64,000 nt of DNA from Selaginella moellendorffii (GCF_000143415.4 NW_003314288.1:1904042-1968041), one strand, 5' to 3'; positions 11,587 to 22,640 are shown, counted from the stretch's first letter. The notes: generated from the letters alone by a model not told the origin. A program made the numbers and translations.

Positions 11587-13040
11587 ATGAAAGAACTCCT
11601 TCATGAAGAACCTATTTTCCTTTTTGCTTTGCATGTTTTTCCTGTCAGTCTTCCTGAGAAGTATCATGATTTTGGGGATGTGTTTGACAAGAAAAAAGCT
11701 AGTGTACTACTTGTTCATTGGCCTTATGACTGTCCCATTGATTTACAGGAAGGAGCGTCACCTCCGTGAGGGCCTATCTATGGGTTATCCCCGTCCGAGC
11801 TTAAAGCCCACAAAGAGTACGTGGATGAGAACCTTGCTTCGGGGTACATTTAGCATTCGTAGTCCCCAGCTGGAGCGCCTGTCTTCTTTGTCAAGAAGAA
11901 GGATGGGAGTTTGCGGCTAGTCATCGATTACCGAGGTTTGAACAAAGTGACTGTTCGGAACCGTTATCCGCTGCCCCTGATCTCGGACCTGTTGGAACGC
12001 CTCGGCGGTGCCCGCTTCTTCACCAAGATTGATCTCCGTGGCGCATACAACCTGATCCGGATCCGGCTTGGTGATGAATGGAAGACTGCATTCCGAACTC
12101 GCTATGGCCACTTCGAGTACACTGTCATGCCATTTGGCTTGACAAATGCTCCAGCAGTTTTCCAACACATGGCGAACAATGTCTTTCGGGAGTTTCTTGA
12201 TCAGATGGTGATCGTCTACCTTGATGACATCCTCATCTACTCAAAAACTCAGGAGGAGCACGACGAACACGTACACAAGGTGCTGGCAAAGCTGCGTGAA
12301 TACGGCCTATACGCGAAGCTTGAGAAATGTTCCTTCGATCAGCAATCTGTGGAGTTCCTTGGGTACATTGTCACTCCTGAGGGTATCACAATGGATCCTG
12401 CCAAAGTCAAGACTATTCTCGAGTGGGAGCCTCCACAATCAATGTCGGACGTTCAGGTTTTCCTTGGCTTCGCCAATTTCTACCGCAAATTCATTGATCA
12501 CTACTCTAATATTGTCCTTCCTCTCACGCATCTCACTCGTAAGGATGTTCCCTTCTCTTGGTCTGCTGTTGCGTAGCACGCCTTCGACACACTCAAGGTA
12601 GCCTTCAGTTCTACTCCCATTTTGATCCATGCTGATTCCTCACAACCTTTCTTCATTGAGGCATATGCCTCCGACTTTGCCATTGGTGCTGTGTTGTCTC
12701 AACTTGGAGCGGATCAAGAACTTCATCCGGTCGCTTTCCATTCTCAAAAATTTCAGCCTGCGGAGATCAATTACGAAATCCACTACAAGGAGCTCCTTGC
12801 CATCGTGGATTCCTTTGGAGAGTGGCGCCATTTCTTGGAGGGGGCGGGCCATCAAACAACAGTCTGGACGGATCACAAAAATCTCGAGGACTTTGCCACT
12901 TCCCGAGTTTTAAGCTGTCGTCAAGCAAGGTGGGCACAATTCTTGAGTCGGTTTAACTTTGTTATCAAGTACAGACCTGGAAAGCTTCAAGGCCTTCCTG
13001 ATGCTCTTTCAAGGCGCTCCTATCTCAGTCTCAGGCCTGG
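11587..13040 (+). pseudogene. Chromovirus reverse transcriptase and RNase H
   Basis: The connection and fingers region (SLPEKYHDFGDVFDKKKA) is cut by stops between about 11767 and 11910. A long clean stretch follows with RT motifs [49 protein letters not shown] and [12 protein letters not shown]. The catalytic DD is intact. A stop at about 12574 separates it from an RNase H domain containing EAYASDFAIGAVLSQ, YEIHYKELLAIV and WTDHKNLEDF. The domains are well preserved, so the element is decayed but not ancient. Confidence 0.9.
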
Positions 13041-14680
13041 TAATGCTGCCTTCGATCAACAAGATCAAGTTATCCTCGGTCCTGATCGGCTTCAAGTTAT
13101 GGCAATTTCCCTGGCCCCGCAGGACTCCTCTTTGATGGATGCAATCAGAAACGATCTTCAATCTGATGATCTCGCCAGCGACATTTTCCCCCATCTTCAG
13201 GCTGGACACTCTGTGACTCCCGATTGCCGGCAATTTGACGAGTTCGAGTTCTTAGATGGCTTATTATACCGTGGGGAGCAACTTTACGTTCCTGAAGGTG
13301 ATGCTCGAAGGTTGGTCCTGATGGCGTGCCACGATAGCCCGATTGCTGGTCACTTCGGCATTGCGAAAACCTATGAGCTAGTTGCACGGGACTTTTGGTG
13401 GCCTCACATGGACAACTACATCAAAGCTTTTGTTACCTCCTGTGACACTTGCGCCTGGAATAAGGTACCTCGCCACCTTCCTTCAGGTTTGCTTCGTTCC
13501 CTTCCGGTCCCTTCAGGTCCTTGGGAATCCATCTCCATGGATTTCTTGAGTGATCTTCCGAGTTCTGAAGGCTTCAATAGCATTTTAGTCGTGGTGGATC
13601 GCTTCACAAAGATGGCGCACTTCTTGCCATGTACCAAGGAGTTTTCGGGGAGGACATGGCAAAACTGGTATTCAGGAAATTTTCCAACTTCATGGGATTC
13701 CTACAGATGTGGTTTCGGGTCGGGGGCCTCAGTTCATCTCTCATTTCTGGAAACGGTTTTTGTAGCTGCTTGGAGTGAAGGCCAACCTCTCTTCGGCGTA
13801 TCATCCTCAAACTGATGGGCAGTCCGAGCGAACGATTCAGACGTTGGAACAATTCTTGAGGTGCTTCATCAACTATCATCCGGATAACTGGTTCGATATC
13901 CTTCCCCTTGCTAAGTTCTCCTATAACAACTCTGTTCACTCCTTTCTTCGAATTTCCCCCTTCTTTGCAAACTCTGGCCGAAATCCCCGATTCAATCTCT
14001 CACTTTCTTCTCCATCCGAATCCTCTCATTCAAATCCTCGCTCTAAGGCATTTGTCTCCAACCTCCAAGAAATCCACAACTCCATCTCCTTCCACCTCCA
14101 TCGTGCTCAGGAATCTCACAAAACATTTGCCAATGTCCATCGTCAGGATTGTCCCCCTTACAATATCGGGGATAAAGTCTGGCTCCTCAGGCGAAATATC
14201 TCCACCACCAGGCCCTGTCCAAAACTTGATTTCAAACGCCTCGGTCCTTTCCCTATCACTGCCATCATTAATCCTGTCACTTATCGCCTTACACTTCCCT
14301 CCTCATATCAAATTCACCCTGTTTTTCATTCCTCTCTCCTTGAGCCTTATATTCCTAGTCCTATTCCCGATTGGGTCATTCCTCCACCTCCACCAGTGCA
14401 GCTCAAGGATGGGTCTGAGTACGAGGTTCAGGACATCCTTGATTCCAAGATTTCACGGTCTAAACTCTACTATCTGGTCGACTGGAAGGGTAACGGGCCT
14501 GAAGAACGTACTTGGGAACCTACAGACAACCTAATTCATTCTCCTGACCTTGTTCAGGACTTCCACCGCTGCTATCCTTCTCGTCCCAGTCCTCATTCTT
14601 TTTCTCCATCTCCCATCCCTCGCCGCTCATCTCATCCTCCTCGTCGTTCTCATTCACATCCTCGTTCCACTCGTTTTTGA
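13041..14680 (+). pseudogene. Chromovirus integrase with C-terminal chromodomain
   Basis: The zinc-binding HHCC region (ACHDSPIAGHFG ... SCDTCAWNK) and the start of the catalytic core (SMDFLSDLPS, LVVVDRFTKMAHFLP) are in one frame. A frameshift at about 13650-13775 moves the rest (YHPQTDGQSERTIQTLEQF, with the third catalytic residue Glu) into another frame. The GPY/F-like end leads to a chromodomain at about 14416-14590 with YEVQDILDSKI, YYLVDWKG and ERTWEPTDNL. In active elements the chromodomain steers integration to particular chromatin. The frame ends at 14678-14680. Confidence 0.88.
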
Positions 14681-14691
14681 GGAGGGGGTGC
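14679..14691 (+). other. Chromovirus polypurine tract
   Basis: GAGGAGGGGGTGC lies directly before the right LTR, at the place where plus-strand DNA synthesis is primed. Confidence 0.7.
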
Positions 14692-15069
14692 TGTTAGGAA
14701 TCCCCCAATTCTTGCCACATTCCTGACTCTCACCGGATTCCTGACCTGCAGACCACATTCCTGATTTTCAAGACACTTCCCTATTCCTGACTCTCAAGAC
14801 ACTTCCCTATTTCCGACTCTCTGATTTCCTGTACGATTCCTGAGTCTCAAGCCACATTCTTGATATTGATGTGGCGCCTCCTCAACCTCAGCTATATTTA
14901 GGCCGTCCTTGATCCAAGAGTAGTGGAGCTTCATCAACCTATAGTATATATAGGTTAGCCTTGTTCCATTTCTTCACAATCTGAATCAACGCCAATCTAA
15001 AGCCTCTTCTTTGTTTCCACTAGCTTTTCTCTTTGTCTTTTGCATTTTCCAGTCTTGATCTTATTGACA
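14692..15069 (+). repeat. Chromovirus right (3') LTR
   Basis: 378 bp, from TGTTAGGAATCCCCC to TTATTGACA. It is longer than the left LTR because a block of near-repeats (ATTCCTGACTCTCAAGACAC and variants) is present at about 14780-14870. Confidence 0.88.
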
Positions 15070-15074
15070 ATCTA
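15070..15074. repeat. Target-site duplication ATCTA, right copy
   Basis: Pairs with the ATCTA at 9557-9561. Confidence 0.85.
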
Positions 15075-15573
15075 TCCCTAAATGTGTTATTGCTTAAGAG
15101 GATTAATATAAAAACAGATTGATTTCTTTAATACAACACACATACTTTATTGTGAAGAAGAGATTGCCTTTAAAAAACTATAAATATTTATGAATTTAGT
15201 AGGTTTACAGAAATGCTATAAAATATCAAACTTATGTGAATTCTATGAGTGGGAAAGAGTTTATAAAATATATAAATAATGTGCTATAAAAAAATATTTT
15301 TCAAGATATTCAAGCTAGCCCTTACTTTTCTATCATAGTGGATGCTAGTATTAATAGAAGTTTAGAAAGTTAACTTATCATATACATCTATGTAAGAAGA
15401 AGAAAAAATCTAAATAAGATTTACTTTATATAATTGATAATAATTGAATATATTTTTGCTATAGTAAATATAAAACTTTCAAGAAGGTTTTAGTAATGAT
15501 AAACATTGAAAAGGTAAACCATATTACTATTGTAATTAATGGAGATTTTTTTATAATTGGAGAACATTCTGGT
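15075..15573 (+). pseudogene. Decayed ZNF862-like (hAT-derived) gene, segment 2
   Basis: Between the two LTR elements the + strand, read through scattered stops and frame changes, gives HTLLCEEEIAFKKL, FMNLVGLQKCYKISNLCEFY and, near 15330-15390, VDASINRSL then LIIYIYVRR. This has the order and spacing of the DUF4371-type part of ZNF862-like proteins (AKEEIAxxKFxxLxELQKxNG ... FSLMIDESTD ... QLIIYIR). The metal-binding Asp position is still Asp; the rest is badly worn. Confidence 0.5.
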
Positions 15574-16097
15574 TGTAGCGCACGTGGTTTTGACCCTTTA
15601 TCCTATGGTGATTTACCATAGGATAACACCACGAAGCGGAACCTAAACCCTCTTTGTGCCACGTGACAGATGCCATGTGTCACATGCCACGTGTCCATAG
15701 GAACCCGAGGTTCAGGGCCTTGGGCCACTGAACGAAGGAATGGTGCCAAACTAAGCGTGACGCCAAGGAGTGATGGAACCGGACCACGGAGCAACTCCCG
15801 AGCATATAGCCCAAGGAGCGAAGGGACAGGGGCCCGGAGTGACTTGGAACAGTCCTAGAGCAACCAGCATCCCAATGCCAAGACCAGCACGCAAAACGGA
15901 GCCAAACGGAGTCTGGCGCTATTTCGGCATACCGGTGGCCTAACGTGAGAGTATGGGTACTCCACCAGCTAGCATGGAATGGAACTTGGGCTTAGACCCA
16001 AGCCGGATGCAGAACAAGGATAGGCACGCAAGCGGGAGCTAGACTATGCCTCAGGTTGGTTGGCCATACCCGACCTACCCACTATCCCTACTATACA
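15574..16097 (-). repeat. LARD-like element, left LTR (its 3' LTR)
   Basis: Runs on the + strand from TGTAGCGCACGTGG to CCCTACTATACA. It is nearly identical to the right LTR. Relative to that copy it has about 15 single-base changes, all transitions, and lacks two short insertions. Confidence 0.9.
15599..15625. other. Perfect hairpin in the left LTR
   Basis: TATCCTATGGT, loop GATTT, then ACCATAGGATA: an 11-bp perfect stem with a 5-base loop. The same hairpin is at 21725-21751 in the other LTR. Confidence 0.9.
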
Positions 16098-16132
16098 TTT
16101 GGAACCCCCACAGCCCCCCCCCCCCCCCCCCC
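16098..16132 (-). other. Polypurine tract with a 19-base G run
   Basis: On the + strand a run of 19 C (16114-16132) and the block GGAACCCCCACAG lead to the LTR. On the element's own (-) strand this is G19 then CTGTGGGGGTTCCAAA, the plus-strand primer region. Confidence 0.7.
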
Positions 16133-19100
16133 TTGAGGAACACACGCTTTGGGCTTTCACCCCAAGCCTCCCTTAGTATCAGGAGTTAGTCTCTGGGACA
16201 AGCTCGAATCTTACTAAATATGGAATGTCCTTAGATTGCGAATTTGGACACGGGACGAACACCATTATATTCAGGCCGATCTCTACATTCCGTAGATATG
16301 CCAAATGAGCAAATCTGGACACTTTCCATAAATAGCATTTGGGACCGAAATGAGACTAACACAAAGGGCATGATAGCAAGGGTGTTTGGCAGACACGGTA
16401 AGCTATCATGTAGCGATATTGAGGGACCAATCTCAATACGCGAGGGTTCTTGTCAAGCCAGTGCAAGACAGAGCAAAAGAGAACTAACAAGCCCGGCCGA
16501 GTATGCTCAGCTAAATAGACACTTAGGAATTCCTTCCTTATGCTCATCCAGCCAAGTACAGATGTAAAGTCCAGTTTACTAACACTTGAACAAGAGGGAC
16601 TAATAAAGGGTCCAGCAATACCGACCTCCTGCCATCGTGGCAGTAAGGTAAGAGTGTCTGTAAGGACTGGCCGACAGGTAACTTTCGATACCTGAAGTCA
16701 CATTCGCGACACTCTCCCCCCCTTGGGAAGATCGACGTCCTCGTCAATGCATACTTGAGTCTAGAATACCGCCAAGGAAACAACTCCATAAAAAGTTCAC
16801 GGTACTCACACTATGTGAGAAATGCACCAACTTAAATGAGTTAGGGGGTAACCTCTTTGTCTAACGCGGATGCGCTACCAGCTCAGACACCTTCTGGCCG
16901 TCACCGACAAGGAAATGACCAACGGAGTCAGCCACCCTTGCTGCTCTAGGTGTCACCCAGCTACAAAAGTGTGATACGCCTTGCCCGCAGGGACATAGAG
17001 AGAGAAGCCAAAGGCCCCAACCCTCCTGAGCAAAGAAACCAAACCCGTCGGTAAGGTTTAGATAGACTACTGTAAACAGGCAGTTAGAGTTGTTTACACG
17101 GTCACGCCCTTTCAACAAAATAAGGAACATCGATAGAGAGGCGGGTGATGTGACCAGTCGACAGTAGCTACCCCATGACTAGAGATTTCAATATGCACAC
17201 GAAGTGCCGAAGCCATTCTGCCTATATTGGCCCAAACTCAAAGATCAATAGATAGGGACTATATCAAAGTCATAAACAATGATATCTTAGAGATTTAATT
17301 ATCAGTGAATAAAGCTTAGATGAGAACACAAATGTATTCCAAATAAGTTATCATCCGATAAACTAGTAGTATAGTATAGGAACCACGAAGATCATCATAA
17401 TTTGGCAAACATAGGAATGACCATCCAACAAAATTCAATAGCTAGTATATCATCAAGGATACTCAATGATGAAACTTAACTACCGAAGATAGTAGACAGT
17501 AAGCCAACAACTTACTAGAGAGAACTCAAAGAATACAAAGTATCATTGATTAACAAGCACAATACTCGCGAATGTATCACCCAAAGGAAATAACATCCAA
17601 ATCTATCAAAACTAACTCGAGCAACAATCAACAGAAGAGAATGAATGTGGTAAGACCAACAAACACTCATGCCTGCCAACTATCACAAAAGCCAATCGAA
17701 ATAGATCCCAGCCAACAATACCAAGGAACTCAAGTTTGCCTAAGCAAGTGTTAGCAACATCCTACTGACGTCTCAAACCCAAGAAACCAATCCAAAGCAA
17801 ACCATAAAGAACATGTGGTATTGCAAAAAGCCAAAAGCCATCAAAGAGAACAACTAACCATCATGAAAGATCATCGATCATCCTATCAAAAAGAGATATG
17901 TAGAATCATCGTCTAAGAAGGAATCTACCATCCCGAAGAATAGCAAATCATTCTAGATCAACGATAATCAAGCAAAACCTTTGACAATGAGAATCAATCA
18001 TCCTAAATGATAGTCAATCATTACTAATGATTGCTAGATGCAAATACTAACTTCAACATCAACGCTAACAAGCCAAAATGCCTTCCCCAACAACTTCTAA
18101 CAAATGGAATAATGAGCATAAAACTCAAAGAACCAAAAGCTTGAAGAAGTCTATAGCCAAGTATTGCCTAATAATGAGCACAAGTCTCATAGAAGCTAAC
18201 TTCAATGCTAAAGAAGAAATCATGGTGCAACCCACAATAGTTTCCTCAACACATCCATAAGCCAAACTTCATAATGCCAAAGCTAATGAAGAGCATATTT
18301 GCATCAATCCAAAAGCTAAGTATAATGAAGCTATGCTCAACAAGTGATCATCAAACGATCCTCCATGAATCCATCTATAACAAGACATAACTCACTTCAT
18401 AACAAGCCCAAAAAGAATCATTAATGATTGCTATATCCCGAACTCAAATCTAGCAAGGACTCAATATTCTAATATCGATCACTAACTCTTCTTCTCGTAG
18501 AGTTAGCATAGTCCACGACTAAATCACTTTTCAAGGAAAAGCTAAAGCTCAACCCTCTACTAAATAATCTCGTCTAGAACACAACTAACTCAACTTGCCA
18601 CTCAGTTCGTTTGAACGTCAACACAGTTGCTAACTAGCAAATGCACGAATGCCACAACACAAAGCTATACCCAAATCATCAACACTATATTCATCAAGAC
18701 TAATGAAACTCAATATCAATCCTTGGAAGGATATCTCATTTCACTCAGATCTCAATATCAACAATGTCAATGACAAAGCATCACTTCAATGCCATCAACA
18801 CCAAAACAAAACTAGAAGAAAGCACGAGTGAATCACCACTCAAAACTCTCCAGCAACCAAGCTAACCAAAGTCAAAGATACTTTAGTCAGTATCCGAGAC
18901 CAATCCTCCAACAAAACTCAGTTACAGATAACACTTCATCAAGGAGTGATTCACCACGTCCAAGACTCAATGAAATCTAACACTACGGACGAAATGTAAC
19001 CAAATGATATCAACAGAGGTAGAGTCGGCATGCCAACATGAAAAACTCATGTAAGTCTAACGACACGATCCTCCGCAACACCATCTGGTAAAGCAAGCCC

Positions 19101-21685
19101 ATCACTGCTAAATCATCATCGAGCAAAGCAAGTATCAACAGTCTTTTTGACAAAGTCTACAAGTAATCACTAATCGCAAAGCAACTAACAATCACCCTTT
19201 AACTTGCCTTCACAAGACCCGAACACTAACTCTTGTCATCAAGTTATATACTTGTCCAACATGAACGTGATACCTCAGGTACAAGATAAAAGTTCATAGA
19301 CAAGCACAAATTAAATGACCACTCGAATCCAACTCAACCGCAATAAGCTCACTAATGCATTTAGTCAATAGCTCTGAGCATGCCTTGAAGAGGCTAGCTA
19401 TGTGATCAACACTCAGTCGAAACTAAGGTGAAGACCATGAGATGGACTCATATCGGTACACAACCTCCTTATAGACAAAGCTATAGTATGGGTACCAACA
19501 TCTCAACCTCAAACAACTAAGTTGGACATCACCATCCTCAGCCAAGGTGCAGGGCTACCAAGACTAAGTCAAGATCAATGAGAGCTCACTACTCTCATAG
19601 AGTCTTAGCGAAATGCAAGGTGCAACCTGCCACCGAGCATAATGTTACAAAAGAAAGGCACAAGAGTCACCCTTCTTAGAAAAGTGCAACGGCCACTTTT
19701 CTACATTAACTCTAGACTTTATCCAACTCAATTGCTTTAGCCCCAAAAGTCAGCATCCCTTTCGGGTTGCATCATACAAACTATATACTAAAGTCTAAGT
19801 TAACCAAAGTTAACTCGAACCCCTTCACTAGTTTGTACTGGCTTACGAAAAATGGAATGGTTTTCGGCAAAGTGATCAACAGATCAGCCATTGGGGAAGT
19901 CTAAGAAAATTTGTGGAAAATTTCCATCCTAGAGAAAGAATGACTCTTAGTCCAGGATTGCAAACTTTCAAGACTCAACCAACTTCCTCCTACAAACAAC
20001 TTCACATAGGTTCACCTCAACACAGATTCTTATGATCCATAATATGCTTAAGCATCGAATATCTTTTTGCCCATATTTCCGATATCCAACTCCGACATCC
20101 GCAAAATGCAAAATGAACATCCAAGGCTTGATCACAAAGACCACATCTTCGGATATCCATATTGCACTAACACTCTTCTTCAATCACCTTCAAGATCCAA
20201 TATGAAGCCAAAACACTAACAAAAAAAATGACATGGAAAAATCAAGGTCCAAGGAAAATTCCTCATCACTTGAAATAACAATGCCACTTCCACTAACACA
20301 AGTGCTAGTGACGTCAATGCCCCAACTCCACATCTTCTCCATCCAACAATCTACTCCAAGTGCTAACGGATCAACCGACAAGCTATAGCAAATGAATGCT
20401 ATAACCCTTTTCCAACACCTTAGTGGGCAAACTTAAGAAAACAAGGTACCAACTTAAGCTTAGCATAATGGACCACTATAGAGAATCCAGTCAAAGCTAC
20501 TACAATGCTACTTCGTGCAAGTAGACTAGCTTCTCCATCAACCACTTTGGGGTTGATCATCATTTACCCAAGCAACTTCGTAAATGCATTACTCTTTATC
20601 ACATGGATATGATATAAGCATCACAATGACTTGATCATCAATTGAGTAACGCAATGAGCAATGCCTATGTCATTACTTCAAACGTTTATGTGAGTATCAA
20701 ATGCCAACTCGATTCGACAAAATGTAACATAAATGCCACACTCCACCAATAGAGGTTTATGACACCCAACACCACTAACTTTTGTTCACAACACGGACAA
20801 GCTCATGCCACTCTCTTTCCAACCAAACTCAACACTAATCCAACACCAAGCTACTCAAGGAGCAATAGCAAGGTTCCCCGGAAAAGAATTGAGCATTGCA
20901 ACCCAAGTCTTCCAATAGCGAGCCTAGACAAAATGGTTTAGTGTTTCACCACTATCCATCCCATAACTCACCATTGTAAGACCACCATCTCCAACATGCA
21001 TCAAGATAGGGACTCTTGATTGCATGATGTGAACACAAGCAATGAATTAACATCTCATTGCAGATCATCTCTCCAAGAAGAGAAAATGATTTACGTATTT
21101 GATCCTTCGTCCTCGATGGCTCTCTTTTCGGTCTCATCTTTTGACCAAACCTCAAGCTTGCTTTCGCACTGCCTTCAGTTCAATCGAAGAAAAGTTTATG
21201 AGAAAGCACGGCCATGACTACTTGAACCGATAGACTAATCCCTGTAGTCTTAATTGTTCCACTTATAATCATGCCTAGGAAGGATCCACTAGTGTCGTGC
21301 TAAACAACTACGGACCAGCCTATTTGCCACTCATAACAAACCCAGGGAAAGTTTATTTGCACCCATGGTACATGGAACAACTCATGGAACCACCGATAGG
21401 CTAACATTAATCCTGCCAACTCAAAGTGTAACCTCGAGTTGCTAATGTGCCTCACTCACGAGCTCAAGCTTAAACTCGTGCTACCGGAACAACTCAAATC
21501 CATCCTATGAGCCCAAGCGCAAGCTCACATCATAAGGTACAATAAGGTAACAATATCCATACCCAAGGAACCAATGCGAAGTCTTTGCACCAAAACATGT
21601 ACCGACTCGGATCATCGTTTTCATCTCTGCGTATACAACAAGACTAGTTGCCCAATCTCATTGAATAGTACTCACTGAGACTCAT
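16133..21685 (-). other. Coding-free interior of the LARD-like element
   Basis: About 5.5 kb of A/C-rich (+ strand) sequence full of near-repeats of words such as AATCAATCATC and CAACACTAA. Frames longer than about 110 codons are absent, and the few that exist have no recognisable domain. At 16709-16750 the - strand resembles the tail of a gypsy pol gene (GACGAGGACGTCGATCTTCC followed by a G run). Confidence 0.6.
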
Positions 21686-21697
21686 CCTCTGATACCA
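21686..21697 (-). other. Primer-binding site, initiator-Met tRNA type
   Basis: The - strand reads TGGTATCAGAGG two bases inside the right LTR, complementary to the 3' end of initiator methionine tRNA. It defines the element's orientation. Confidence 0.85.
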
Positions 21698-21699
21698 AA

Positions 21700-22239
21700 T
21701 GTAGCGCACGTGGTTTTGACCCTTTATCCTATGGTGATTTACCATAGGATAACACCACGAAGCGGAACCTAAACCCTCTTTGTGCCACGTGACAGATGCC
21801 ACGTGTCACATGCCACGTGTCCATGCCACGTGTCCACAGGAACCTGAGGTTCAGGGCCTTGGGCCACTAAACGAAGGAACGGTGCCAAACTCCCAAGCGT
21901 GACGCCAAGGAGTGATGGAACCAGACCACGGAGCAACTCCCGAGCATATAGCCCAAGGAGCGAAGGGACAGGGGCCCAGAGCGACTTGGAACAGTCCTAG
22001 AGCAACCAGCATCCCAATGCCAGGACCAGCACGCAAAACGGAGCCAAATGGAGTCTGGCGCTATTTCGGCATACCGGTGGCCTAACGTGAGAGTATGGGT
22101 ACTCCACCAGCTAGCATGGAATGGAACTTGGGCTTAGACCCAAGCCAGACGCAGAACAAGGACAGGCACGCAAGCGGGAGCTAGACTATGCCTCAGGTTG
22201 GTCGGCCATGCCCGACCTACCCACTATCCCTACTATACA
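21700..22239 (-). repeat. LARD-like element, right LTR (its 5' LTR)
   Basis: 540 bp on the + strand from TGTAGCGCACGTGG to CTACTATACA. It holds five CACGTG palindromes (21707, 21786, 21800, 21814 and 21827) against three in the left LTR, partly through a short tandem duplication of ATGCCACGTGTCC. Confidence 0.9.
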
Positions 22240-22640
22240 TTCTAAGTTTGTAGCTTTTGAAAAGCAAAGCAATCATATCTACAAATAGTTGCATGCTTTT
22301 AAGAAAAAGAAGATGCCATGAATATACTTATATTAGGTAGGTTGTAATTCACATTATACACTAGTTATCTTATGGAGAGAATAATGCTAGCTTCTTGCAA
22401 AAATTTCAATTCTCTAATGTGAAGATATATAAGTTTTTGACAAATTACATATTAGTTGATATATTTTTGGAATTGAACAACTTGAACAAAATCTTTCAAC
22501 CTGAAATTATGGATATTGCTAGCATTGTTGGGTATTTAGATGGTATTATGAAAAGTATAAGAAGAAACTTTCTACAAGTGACTCCTAGTATAAAATATTT
22601 AAATAATTTTGTAAAGGTTACTATAGATGGTTTGTAAAGC
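22240..22640 (+). pseudogene. Decayed ZNF862-like (hAT-derived) gene, segment 3
   Basis: Right of the LARD-like element the + strand has an 80-codon frame at 22395-22637: FLTNYILVDIFLELNNLNKI, then FQPEIMDIASIVGYLDGIMK. This matches the part of ZNF862-like proteins that reads ...HFLxDVLxxLxxLSxxFQxxxxDxxxIxPxVxxTxxxLxxL. Together with segments 1 and 2 it reads in the right order on the same strand, so one gene seems to have been split by two insertions. The DNA after it (to about 22830) may hold further worn codons. Confidence 0.5.

Larger units (their letters stand above)
9562..15069 (+). mobile_element. Ty3/gypsy chromovirus LTR retrotransposon, decayed
   Basis: A full-length LTR retrotransposon of about 5.5 kb in + orientation. 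Two LTRs with TGT..ACA ends bracket gag, protease, reverse transcriptase, RNase H, integrase and a C-terminal chromodomain, in the order of Ty3/gypsy elements. A 5-bp duplication (ATCTA) flanks it. A polypurine tract (GAGGAGGGGG) lies just before the right LTR. In-frame stops in gag and pol and a frameshift in integrase show that this copy cannot make its own proteins. The chromodomain puts it among chromoviruses; the Tcn1-like branch known from fungi, mosses and lycophytes is plausible but not proven. It inserted into the decayed ZNF862-like gene. Confidence 0.93.
15574..22239 (-). mobile_element. Large non-autonomous LTR retrotransposon (LARD-like), minus strand
   Basis: Two LTRs of 524 and 540 bp bracket a 5.6-kb middle with no gag or pol frame on either strand. 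Orientation is set by two signals. Next to the right LTR, the - strand has TTTGGTATCAGAGG, the standard initiator-Met tRNA primer site. Next to the left LTR, the - strand has a long G tract followed by CTGTGGGGGTTCCAAA, a polypurine tract. The element therefore reads right to left, with its 5' LTR on the right. It needs proteins from another element to move. A short stretch at 16709-16750, read on the - strand, resembles the end of a gypsy pol gene, so it may descend from a gypsy element. Confidence 0.85.

Noticed and set aside
15566-22243. A clean target-site duplication for the LARD-like element
   Set aside because: The five bases flanking the LTRs differ (CTGGT and TTCTA). An ATTCT match exists only if three extra bases are allowed at the left end, so I do not claim it.
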